Below are positions 34,038-44,600 of a stretch of 64,000 nt of DNA, piece after piece. A program made the translations under genes and the position numbers. The notes below the pieces were generated by a model that was not told the origin of the DNA, did not search any database, and was given only the letters and a program-made list of their open reading frames with translations. The stretch spans positions 1,798,001-1,862,000 of the forward strand of contig CP136062.1 in the NCBI GenBank assembly GCA_032622095.1. The letters run 5' to 3'. Numbering within the stretch: position 1 is the stretch's first letter; every line of letters begins with the position of its first letter. The stretch comes from Siphonodentalium dalli. Its lineage: Eukaryota > Mollusca > Scaphopoda > Gadilida > Siphonodentaliidae.

Positions 34038-34969
34038 TCGGGTCCAGGTGCTACCACGGCCGAGTACTAGTAACTTTATAACCCTGTGGCGACTGCAGTA
34101 TCGTTCTTTAATGTGCACACAGCAAGGCGGAATACAGGAGAAGTCGGGCCCGCTACGAAGTCGGCCCCAGAGAAGTCGGCCCCGTACGAAGTCGGCCCAG
34201 CTATTAACATCAGTTAGTGACATGTTTACTCAATTGAGTAACATACATGTATATCAGGTGTCACGGAAACCTTGTTCAACACTACATTGTATATGACTTA
34301 GTGTTGATCTTTATCGGCGTTTCGCTGACTGCTTCCATGTGGAAATCCCTCTGGCGCGACGCCCATTATAATTATGACAGGACATTGTTTAGGTCTATAG
34401 ATTAATTGGCTGACTAACTGTGAAGGTTCGTATCTGGTCTAATACCATGTCTTGTATATATGGCTATTTTTCCAGTACAGATTTAAATTTCCGTTTAACG
34501 AACCCTATCGACATATCTGCGTAAAGCCATGACAGTGCGCGATAAGAAAATGGATTGCCAGGAGGTGATATAATTCTCCTTGACACCATGTGACCAAAAC
34601 ATGGTCACATAAAATGGAATGCTACGAGGTGATGTAATCCCTTATGACATCGTGTGGCGAAATGTCGGTCTCATCTTATTGTGCCACAGGCATTAACAAG
34701 CAGTAAAATAATAATGGGGCCGACTTTTCTTGACCAATCTTTAATTTACCCGGGCCGACTTCTCTTGTGGCCGACCTTGTTTTGGGCTGACTTCTCCAGA
34801 TACCCCGAGGCATGTACACAGGTTAGCCATTTATGTCCGCACCCCCAATCAGACAGCATACTGCAGAACAACAAAATACCTGGATAGATGTTGTAATGGG
34901 GGAAGTCGGTATTTTTGCATTCGGATCTTTATTCAGTGATCTCAAATGAGACTTTTCAGCTTTACAAAC
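34038..34969. other. Unique sequence with two GGGGCCGACTTC repeat pieces
   Basis: Pieces at 34139-34203 (reverse complement) and 34711-34803 (forward) belong to the same family as 28717-28783. In between, TGCCAGGAGGTGATATAATT and TGCTACGAGGTGATGTAATC show a small duplication near 34557 and 34620. No gene recognised. Confidence 0.5.
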
Positions 34970-35080
34970 TTGGTATCTGACCGAGTTCTGATTTTTGTCA
35001 GAATACCCTGACCAGGTTGCGATCCCTGGCCCGCTAGCACGAGAGACCAGTACACTACAGTACCTCTCGGCTATCGACTT
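34970..35080 (-). mobile_element. tRNA-derived SINE head
   Basis: On the minus strand from about 35078 the sequence TAGCCGAGAGGTACTGTAGT resembles a pol III A box. About 50 bp on, GGATCGCAACC (35025-35015) matches the B box GGTTCGANNCC at most positions. The arrangement is that of a tRNA-derived SINE with a degraded cloverleaf. The body downstream (AGGGTATTCTGACAAAAATC) is short and its tail is unclear. Confidence 0.6.
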
Positions 35081-35340
35081 CCCTAGATTTAAGTAATTGA
35101 CCCCCTCTATAGTGGTGTCACCCCATGTAATACTGCTGTATTATATAAGAAATGAACGGCGGGTTCAATGTGGTCATCGGATTTTTACCGCAAGAAAAAT
35201 TCAGCAAACTGCATGAACCCCGAAGTAGTAAAGCCAAAAAAATATACCTGTGTTTCCGGTGACCCGCCCACCCCTATTTCGGAGCTCCTGACGGTTTTCA
35301 TTTTATTCATTTTGCAAAATTCCAACGCATCCCGTTTTAT

Positions 35341-35580
35341 TAGCTCAACTTACAACTTTGTAAGTTTGAGCTATTGCCATGGGTTGGCGTCCGTCATCCG
35401 TGTGTCTGTGTGTCCGTCAACAATTTACTTTGTCGCGGGATACAGGTTGTGCCTTTAGTCTGATCTCTTTGAAATTTGTCATGAACAGGGTCCGCGCTGG
35501 AACGAAATTTACATTTGCCAAATGAAAATATTTTTTGCCAAATTCTTTTAGAATTTGCCAAATATTATTCCCAATAGCAT
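35341..35580 (+). repeat. Head of the satellite-bearing element, isolated copy
   Basis: TTAGCTCAACTTACAACTTT, then GTAAGTTTGAGCTATTGCCA (a hairpin), then GTCCGTGTGTC-like and one part-monomer ending GAAATTTGTCATGAACAGGG. The same head occurs at 41140-41215 and, inverted, at 49600-49685. A following phrase TTTGCCAAATGAAAATATTT is repeated near 36370. Confidence 0.7.
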
Positions 35581-35800
35581 CATTTTCTGCAACCTTGACT
35601 GAGTCTTATGTTTCGACACTCACTGTTTGATATCGATAAAAAAGCAGTTAGTTAATGATTATGATCTCATCTATTACGGTTTATCATACAACAATAAACC
35701 GATTACCGAACAATACAATAGTAGAAGCGTTGCTTGATCAAAAGCGAACATCATATGAAGATTAGCTATGTAAGCACCACCATCACACTAAATAGAGGTA

Positions 35801-36175
35801 CCCTGCTGGACAAAACAAGTGTCCACTCAACCGCGGTGTGGTTAGCGTTGCCACCGCGGCCGAAATGCAACTACACCGCAGCTGCACCGGCTAACTACAG
35901 TTGGGCCGCGGTGTACTTGCCATTCAGCCATGGTGTAGATGCCGCGGTGTACGTTCATTAAACTGAAAAAAGACAATACAAACCAGAAATCTAACCACGG
36001 CGCATATGCCATTCAGTCGCGTTGTAGTTGCCTTTCGGCCAAGATGTACTTGCCGTTTGGCCGTAGTGTACATGCTGTTCGGCCGCGGTGCTCAACTGCA
36101 GTTACAAACTCTGACACCGCGGCTGAACGGCAAATACACCGCGGTGCCAATGGACACTTGTTTTGTCCAGCAGGG
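35801..36175 (-). mobile_element. TA-targeting MITE, copy 2 (inverted)
   Basis: A 375-bp element with the same terminal repeats as copy 1 and flanking TA on both sides (35799-35800, 36176-36177). Its interior is in the opposite orientation to copies 1, 3 and 5. The frames 35939-36200 are sub-repeat read-through. Confidence 0.92.
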
Positions 36176-36473
36176 TAATCCCTCCACCCGTCGATACTAA
36201 TGATATCAGATTAACTGCATCTTAATGGAGGTGTTAACTTTTGCGAAACCATATAAAACACAACTAATATAATTCCATTGTAATAATTTCCGAAAATGAA
36301 TGGTATTGATTGACCGATATTTTTTAACTTCATTAATAAGGAATTAAAAAGTGACTTGCCAAAACTTTTGCCAAATGAAAATATTTTTTGCCAACTGTGA
36401 ATTATTTTTGCCATTGGCAAATTTGGCAAGTGGCAGAGCGAACCCTGGTCATGAATGTTGACATTGACATGTA

Positions 36474-36869
36474 CCCTGCTGGACAAAACAAGTGTCCATT
36501 GGCACCACGGTGTATTTGCCATTCGGGTGCAGTGTCAGAGTTTGTAACTGCAGTTGAGCGCCGCGGCCGAGCGGCAAGTACATGTACACCGCGGCCGAAC
36601 GACAAGTACACATGTACACCATGGCCAAAAAGCAACTACAACGGGGCCGAATGGTATGTACACCGTGGTTAGATTTCTGGTTTGTATTGTCTTTTTTCAG
36701 TTTGATGAATGTACACAGCGGCAACTACATTTGTACACCATGGCCGAATGGCAAATAAACCAATGCCCAACTGTAGTTAGCCAGTGGAGCGCGGTGTAGT
36801 TGCATTTCGGCCGCGGTGGCAATGCTAAGCGCACCGTGGTTAAGTGGACACTTGTTTTTCCCAGCAGGG
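36474..36869 (+). mobile_element. TA-targeting MITE, copy 3, inside a satellite monomer
   Basis: A 396-bp element with TA on both sides. The left flank ends TTGACATTGACATGTA and the right flank begins TAGATGGGAACGAATCATTT. Joined with one TA they restore the satellite consensus GACATGTAGATGGG, so the pre-insertion site is known from the neighbouring monomers. Confidence 0.95.
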
Positions 36870-37568
36870 TAGATGGGAACGAATCATTTTGGGGTCTTTC
36901 GATCGAAAAACATCTTGGTGGCCATCTTGGATTTCAAGGTTGTGCCTTTGGTCTGATCTTCATGAAATTTGTCATGGATGTTAACAATGACATGTACCGG
37001 TAGTTGGGAACAAGTTCTTTTGGAATAAACGGCCAAAAAACATGGCCGCTGGCAGCCATCTTTGGTTTCAAAATTAAATAGATTGGCGCAGTCTACAGGT
37101 TGTACTGTTCGTCTGATTATCATGAAATTTGTCATAGATGTTAATATTGACATGTAGATGGGAACGAGTTATTTTGGGATCGTTAGGCCAAAAAACATGG
37201 CCACCAGTAGCCATCTTGGATTTTACTCTTTGCATGACTATATCCTTTGGCACGGGCTACATGTCGTACCTTTGGTCTGATCTTCATGAAATTTGTCATG
37301 GATGTTAACAATGACATGTACCGGTAGTTGGGAACAAGTTCTTTTGGAATAAACGGCCAAAAAACATGGCCGCTGGTGGCCATCTTGGATTTCAAAATTA
37401 AATCCATTGGTGCGGTCTACAGGTTGTACTGTTTGTCTGATCATCATGAAATTTGTCATAGATGTTAATATTGACATGTAGATGGGAACGAGTTATTTGG
37501 GTTTGTTAGGCCAAAAAACATGGCCACCAGTAGCCATCTTGGATTTTGGCACAGGCTACAAGTCCTTA

Positions 37569-38324
37569 CCCCGCTGGACAAAACAAGTGTCCATTGGCAC
37601 CGCGGTGTATTTGCCGTTCGGCTGCGGTGTCGCAGTTTGTAACTGCAGTTGAGCACTGCGGCCGAACAGCAAGTACACTGCGGCCGAACGGCAAGTTCAC
37701 TGCGTCCGAACCGCAACTACCCCGCTGGACAAAACAAGTGTCCATTGGCACCGCGGTGTATTTGCCGTTCGGCCGCGGTGTCAGAGTTTGTAACTGCAGT
37801 TGAGCACCGCGGGCCGAACGGCAAGTACACCGTGGCCCAACAGCAAGTACACTGCGGCCGAAAAGCAACTACACCGCAGCCGAACGGCATGTACACCGTG
37901 GTTAGATTTCTGGTTAGTATCGTCTTTTTTCAGTTTAATGAACGTACACTGCGGCAATTACACCATGGCCGAACGGCAAGTACACCGCGGCCCAACTGTA
38001 GTTAGCCGGTGGAGCCGCGGTGTAGTTGTATTTCAGCCACGGTGGCAACGCTAACTGCACCGCGGTTAGGTGGACACTGGTTTTGTCAAGCAGGGTACAT
38101 GTACCCTCGCGGTCGAATGACATGTACATTTTTGGTTTGTATTTTCCTTTTTTCATTTTAATGAAAGTACATGTACACCATGCCAAATAGCAAGTAAACC
38201 GCAGCCCAACTGTAGTTAGCCGGTGGAGCCGCGGTGTACCGGTACATGTAGTTGCATTTCGGCCGCGGTGGCAACGCTAACCGCACCGCAGTTAATAAGT
38301 TGACACTTGTTTTGTCCAGCAGGG
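37569..38324 (+). mobile_element. TA-targeting MITE, copy 4, split by a nested insertion
   Basis: The left part 37569-37719 and right part 38096-38324 together make one element of about 378 bp. Its left end has the variant CCCCGCTGG. Outer flanks GTCCTTA and TACTTTTGTCAGATCA rejoin to the satellite phrase GGTCCTTACTTTGGTCAGAT, again with a TA target. Confidence 0.9.
37720..38095 (+). mobile_element. TA-targeting MITE, copy 5, nested in copy 4
   Basis: A complete 376-bp element flanked by TA (37718-37719 and 38096-38097) in the sequence CGCAACTACA of copy 4. It shares the CCCCGCTGG left-end variant with its host, suggesting the two are close relatives or a local hop. Confidence 0.9.
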
Positions 38325-41139
38325 TACTTTTGTCAGATCATTATGGAATTTGTCATTAATGTTCAAAATTTAAATCAATTGGCGCGGTCTACAGGTCGTA
38401 CTGTTTGTCTGATTATCATGAAATTTGTCATGGATGTTAATAATGAAAGGCTGATGGGAATGAGTCATTTTGGGTAGTTTGGCCAAAAAACATGGCCGTC
38501 ATGAGCATCTTGGATTTTACTCTTTGCATGACTATATCCTTTGGCGCGGGCTACAGGTCGTAGCTTTGGTCGGATCTTCATGAAATTTGTCATGGCTGTT
38601 GACCTTGACATGTAAATGGGAACGAGTCCTTTTGGGGTCATTCGGCCAAAAAACATGACTGCCATCAGCCATCTTGGATTTTACTCTTTGCATGACTAAA
38701 TCCTTTGGCACAGGCTACAGGTCCTTACTTTGGTCAGATCATCATGAAATTTGTCATGAATGTTGACATTGACATGTAGATGGGAATGAGTCATTTTGGG
38801 GTAATTTGGCCAAAAGCATAGCCGCTTGGCAGCCATCTTTGATTTCAAAATTAAATAGATTGGCGCAGTCTACAGGTCGTACTGTTCGTCTGATTATCAT
38901 GAAATTTGTCATAGATGTTAATATTGACATGTAGATGGGAACGAGTTATTTTGGGATCGTTAGGCCAAAAAACATGGCCACCAGTAGCCATCTTGGATTT
39001 TACTCTTTGCATGACTATATCCTTTGGCGCGGGCTACAGGTCGTAGCTTTGGTCGGATCTTCATGAAATTTGTCATGGCTGTTGACCTTGACATGTAAAT
39101 GGGAACGAGTCCATTTGGGGTCATTCGGCCAAAAGACATGGCCGCCAGCAGCCATCTTGGATTTTACTCTTTGCATGACTAAATCCTTTGGCACAGGCTA
39201 CAGGTCCTTACTTTGGTCAGATCATCATGAAATTTGTCATGAATGTTGACATTGGCATGTAGATGGGAATGAGTCATTTTGGGGTCATTTGGCCAAAAAA
39301 CATGGCCGCTGGCAGCCATCTTTGGTTTCAAAATTAACTAAATTGGCGCGGTCTGCAGGTCGTACTGTTCGTCTGATTATCATGAAATTTGTCATGGATG
39401 TTAATAATGACAGGCAGATGGGAACGAGTCATTTTGGGGTAGTTTGGCCAAAAAACATGGCCGTCATGAGCATCTTGGATTTTAATCTTTGCATGACTAA
39501 ATCCTTTGGCGCGGGCTACAGGTCGCAGCTTTGGTCGGATCTTCATGAAATTTGTCATGGCTGTTGACCTTGACATGTAAATGGGAACGAGTCCTTTTGG
39601 GGTCATTCGGTCAAAAGACATGGCCGCCAGCAGCCATCTTGGATTTTACTCTTTGCATGACTAAATCCTTTGGCACAGGCTACAGGTCCTAACTTTGGTC
39701 AGATCATTATGAAATTTGTCATGAATGTTGACATTCACATGTAGATGGGAATGAGTCATTTTGGGGTAATTTGGCCAAAATCATAGCCGCTGGCAGCCAT
39801 CTTTAATTTCAAAATTAAATAGATTGGCGCAGTCTACAGGTCGTACTGTTCGTCTGATTATCATGAAATTTGTCATAGATGTTAATATTGACATGTAGAT
39901 GGGAACGAGTTATTTTGGGATCGTTAGGCCAAAAAACATGGCCACCAGTAGCCATCTTGGATTTTACTCTTTGCATGACTAAATCCTTTGGCGCGGGCTA
40001 CAGGTCGTAGCTTTGGTCGGATCTTCATGAAATTTGTCATGGCTGTTGATCTTGACATGTAAATGGGAACGAGTCCTTTTGGGGTCATTCGGTCAAAAGA
40101 CATGGCCGCCAGCAGCCATCTTGGATTTTACTCTTTGCATGACTAAATCCTTTGGCACAGGCTACAGGTACTAACTTTGGTCAGATTATTATGAAATTTG
40201 TCATGAATGTTGACATGTAGATGGGAATGAGTCATTTTGGGGTAATTTGGCCAAAAAACATGGCGGCTGGCAGCCATCTTTGATTTCAAAATTAAATAGA
40301 TTGGCGCGGTCTACAGGTCGTACTGTTCGTCTGATTATCATGAAATTTGTCATAGATGTTAATATTGACATGTAGATGGCAACGAGTTATTTTGGGGTCG
40401 TTAGGCCAAAAAATATGGCCACCAGTAGCCATCTTGGATTTTACTCTTTGCATGACTAAATCCTTCGGCGCGGGCTACAGGTCGTAGCTTTGGTCGGATC
40501 TTCATGAAATTTGTCATGGCTGTTGACCTTGACATGTAAATGGGAACGAGTCCTTTTGGGGTCATTCGGTCAAAAGACATGGCCGCCAGCAGCCATCTTG
40601 GATTTTACTCTTTGCATGACTAAATCCTTTGGCACAGGCTACAGGTCCAAACTTTGGTCAGATTATTATGAAATTTGTCATGAATGTTGACATTGACATG
40701 TAGATGGGAATGAGTCATTTTGGGGTAATTTGGCCAAAAAACATGGCCGCTGGCAGCCATCTTTGATTTCAAAATTAAATCGATTGGCGTGGTCTTCATG
40801 TCGTACTGTTCGTCTGATTATCATGAAATTTGTCATGGATGTTAATAATGACAGGCTGATGGGAATGAGTCATTTTGGGGTAGTTCGACCAAAAAACATG
40901 GCCGTCATGAGCATCTTGGATTTTATTCTTTTCATGACTAAATCCTTCGGCACAGGCTCTAGTTCGTACCTTTGGTCAGATCATTATGATATTTGTCATG
41001 GCTATTGACATGTACAATGTAAATGGGAACGAGTCATTTTGGGGTCGTTTGACCAAAAAACATGGCCGTCAGTGGTCATCTTGGATTTCAAAATTCAATC
41101 CATTAGCACGGGCCACAGGTCGTATCTTTTGTCGGATCA

Positions 41140-41215
41140 TTATTAGCTCAACTTACTTTGTAAGTTTGAGCTATTGCCATGGTTTGGCGTCTGTCGTCCG
41201 TGTGTGCGTGTGTCC
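41140..41215 (+). repeat. Embedded head of the satellite-bearing element
   Basis: TTAGCTCAACTTACTTTGTA followed by AGTTTGAGCTATTGCCATGG interrupts the array and restarts a monomer series. It marks where a second element copy begins. Confidence 0.75.
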
Positions 41216-42839
41216 CTCAACAATTTCCTTTGGCGCGGGCTACAGGTTGTACCTTTGGTCTGATCTTTATGAAATTTGTCACGAATGTTGACCTTGACAT
41301 GTAGATGGGAACGAATGGCCGCTGGTGGCCATCTTGGATTTCAAAATTCAATCCATTGGCGCGGGATACAGGTCGTGCTGTTCGTCTTATCATGAAATTT
41401 GTCATGGATGTTAATATTGACATGTAGATGGGAACGAGTGATTTTGGGGTCGTTCAGCCAAAAATCATGGCCGCCAGCAGCCATCTTGGATTTTACTCTT
41501 TGCATGACTAAATTCTTTGTTGCGGGCTACAGGTTGTAGCTTTGGTCAGAACTTCATGAAATTTGTCATGGATGTTAACAATGACATGTAGATGGGAACG
41601 AGTGATTTTGGGGTCGTTCGGCCAAAAAACATGGCCGCCAGCAGCCATCTTGGATTTTACTCTTTGCATGACTAAATCCTTTGGCGCGGGCTACAGGTCG
41701 TACCTTTGGTCTGATCTTTATTAAATTTGTCATGAATGTTGATATTGACATGTAGATGGGAACGAGTCATTTTGGGGTCATCTGGCCAAAAAACATGGCT
41801 GCTGGTGGCTATCTTGGATTTCAAAATTCAATCCAATGGCGCGGGCTACAGGTCGTACTGTTCGTCTGATAATCATGAAATTTGTCATGGATGTTAATAT
41901 TGACATGTACAAATGTAGATGGGAACGAGTGATTTTGGGGTCGTTGAGCCAAAACACATGGCCGCCAGCAACCATCTTGGATTTTACTCTTTGCATGACT
42001 AAATTCTTTGGCGCGGGCTACAGGTTGTAGCTTTGGTCAGAACTTCATGCAATTTGTCATGGATGTTAACAATGACATGTAGATGGGAACGAGTGATTTT
42101 GGGGTCGTTCGGTCAAAAAACATGGCCGCCAGCAGCCATCTTGGATTTTACTCTTTGCATGACTAAATCCTTTGGCGCGGGCTACAGGTCGTACCTTTGG
42201 TCTGATATTTATGAAATTTGTTATGAATGTTGATATTGACATGTAGATGGGAATGAGTCATTTTGGGGTCATACGACCAAAAAACACGGCCACTGGCGGC
42301 CATCTTGGATTTCAAAATTAAATCCATTGGCACGGGCTACAGGTCGTACTGTTCGTCTGATCATCATGATATTTATCATGGATGTTAATATTAACATGTA
42401 GATGGGAACGAGTGTTTTTGGGGTCATTTGTCTAAAAAACATGTCCGCCAGCAGCCATATTGGATTTTACTCTTTGCATGACTAAATCCTTTGGTGCGGG
42501 CTACAGGTCGTAGCTTTGGTCGGAACTTCATGAAATTTGTCATGGATGTTAACAATGACATGTAGATGGGAAACGAGTTATTTTGGGGTCGTTCAGCCGA
42601 AAAACATGGCCGCCAGCAGCCATCTTGGATTTTACTCTCTGCATGACTAAATCCATTGGCACAGGCTACAGGTCGTACCTTTGATCAGATCATTATGAGA
42701 TTTGTAAAGGCTGTAGATTGGCCATTTTAGAATTTACTCTTTGCATCAATAAATCCTTTGGCACACCATAATCACCACATCCCTGATCCGATCATTATGA
42801 AACCTGTCATGAATGTTGATATTGACATGTACATCTAGT

Positions 42840-42950
42840 CTTACTTAGACATTTCAATTAGCACCTTTCCTATTACTCCATTTACTGTCAACCATTAAAT
42901 CATTCCCCTACTAAGTTGAACTACAGTGTCATTGACACTTTCATTACATT
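42840..42950 (+). repeat. Tail of the satellite-bearing element, first copy
   Basis: ATTACTCCATTTACTGTCAA, then CCCTACTAAGTTGAACTACA, then GTGTCATTGACACTTTCATT. The reverse complement is at 56505-56580. Confidence 0.7.
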
Positions 42951-43385
42951 TGTTAATTTTGTCATGGATATTAAAATTGACATGTAGATGGGAAACGAGT
43001 AATTTTGGGGTTGTTCGGCCAAAAATATGGCCGCCAGCAGCCATCTTGGATTATACTCTTTGCATGACTAAATTCTTTGTCAAGGGCTACAAGTCGAATC
43101 TTTGGTCCAATCATCATGAGATTTGTCATGGATGTTAACAATTACATGTAGATGGGAAAAGATTCATTTTAAATTCAACCAAAAAACCAGCCATCTTGTA
43201 TTTTACTCTTTACACAACTAAATCCTTTGACACGGGCTACATGTCGTATCTTTTGTCGGATCATCATGAAATTTGTGAGGGATGTTAACAATGACATGTA
43301 AATAGGAAGGAGTCTTTTTTGGGTCATTTGCCAATAAACATGGCTGTCGTGGCCATCTTTGATTTTAATCTTTGCATAACTAGGC

Positions 43386-43480
43386 CTTTCAACTTTCCAC
43401 ATTCCTAATTGCTCCATTAACTGTAACACATGAAATTATTCCCTTTCCACGTTAGCTACAGTGCCATTGACACTTTGATA
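43386..43480 (+). repeat. Tail of the satellite-bearing element, second copy
   Basis: TTTCAACTTTCCACATTCCT, then CATGAAATTATTCCC and CTACAGTGCCATTGACACTT. It is found inverted at 47885-47995. Confidence 0.75.
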
Positions 43481-43559
43481 ATTACATTTCAGTCAATTCA
43501 CATTTTCAGCTGCATATACATGTATATGTAAACCAATTTCATCATTAAAGAAATTGCAA

Positions 43560-43995
43560 ATTCATCGTTGATTCCATCATCTCAATATTTCATTAAAGTG
43601 AGACTTTATGTTCACACATTGATTCATTCAGGCAACATTTTCTCCATTTCTACACTGTTCATTGCATTGATCGTCTTCAATGGGGATAATCTATAATTCT
43701 ATATGTATATCATCGTTAACTATTAAAGTGACATTTCTCTTCCACCCAACGATATTGCATTAAAATGACGCTTCATATTCATTACACTTCATTCAATAAT
43801 TTCTGTTTCTACATCACTTATTGCATTGATTGCCTTCAGGTAAGGTAAGCTATGTTCGACTCAAATATTAAAGTGACGCATCATATTCACTACACTTCAT
43901 TCAATAATTTCTTTTTCTACATAGTTTACATGTATTGCATTGATTGCCTGCAGCTAAGGTAATCTATGTCCGACTCAAATAATACAAATATTAAA
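43560..43995. repeat. Tandem repeat, period about 125-140 bp, three units
   Basis: ATTAAAGTGACGCTTCATAT, TTCATTCAATAATTTCT and TTGCATTGATTGCCT recur from about 43595, 43750 and 43868. No gene. Confidence 0.8.
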
Positions 43996-44061
43996 GGCAT
44001 TCCATTTCCATCCATTAATTCCAAGGAAACTTCTGCTGTGATATATATATGTATATATGCA

Positions 44062-44600
44062 TACAGGGTACTACATGTGCTACACCACTCGGATAAATGT
44101 CTGTCATCACACTAAAATACCATGTTATAACTTGAATTGATATATTCGTAATCGTATATAGTCACCAATAGCTGGGTTACTACCGTAGTACCTGACATTG
44201 CCCATCTAGCGAACTATTCAAACCCAACAGGCCTGGTTGATTTCGCTGTGGGATGATGGTTCACTTCCATCCTCAAGCTAATTATGCCATTTCATGGCAT
44301 AATTTTGTTCTGACGTGCAGGGGTAGATATGCTTGAGGCCCCACCACAGTTCAATTCACACCAGGTTCTCAGCTATTATCTTATGTTCGAACTTTACTCA
44401 TATGTTTGGACTGATCATAACCATGATTTTAATGCTGGGTTTGAATAGTTCACTATATGGACAATGTCCGTTACTACGGTGGTAACCCGGCTATTGGTGA
44501 CTATATACGATTACGAATATATCAATCCAAGTTCTAGCATGGTATTTGTGTGACGACACAGACATTTCTCCGAGTGGTGTAGCACATGAAGTACCCTGTA
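44062..44600. mobile_element. Fold-back MITE with 168-bp terminal inverted repeats
   Basis: Arms 44062-44229 and 44433-44600 are complementary at roughly 90 percent. They begin TACAGGGTACTACATGTGCT on the left; the right, in complement, begins TACAGGGTACTTCATGTGCT. The 203-bp centre carries a small stem (AATTATGCCAT/ATGGCATAATT) and a segment repeated in reverse at 45240-45330. No transposase. Confidence 0.92.

Larger units (their letters stand above)
36430..43385 (+). repeat. About 163-bp satellite array, forward orientation
   Basis: Monomers are spaced about 163 bp apart (for example 41630, 41795, 41958, 42120). The consensus runs CATGGCCGCCAGCAGCCATC, TTGGATTTTACTCTTTGCAT, GACTAAATCCTTTGGCGCGG, GCTACAGGTCGTACC, TGAAATTTGTCATG, TTGACATGTAGATGGGAACG and AGTCATTTTGGGG. 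Two monomer types often alternate; the second has TTCAAAATTAAATCCATTGG instead of the TACTCTTTGC segment, giving a dimer of about 325 bp. MITEs interrupt the array at 36474-36869 and 37569-38324, and an element head is embedded at 41144. All frames here are repeat translations, not genes. Confidence 0.95.

Noticed and set aside
35734-38186. Many Arg/Pro/Cys-rich frames on both strands
   Set aside because: All are read-through of the MITE sub-repeats.
36884-43429. Frames with repeated MSILTSMTNFM-like peptides
   Set aside because: Translations of 163-bp satellite monomers; phases differ between monomers and stops are frequent.
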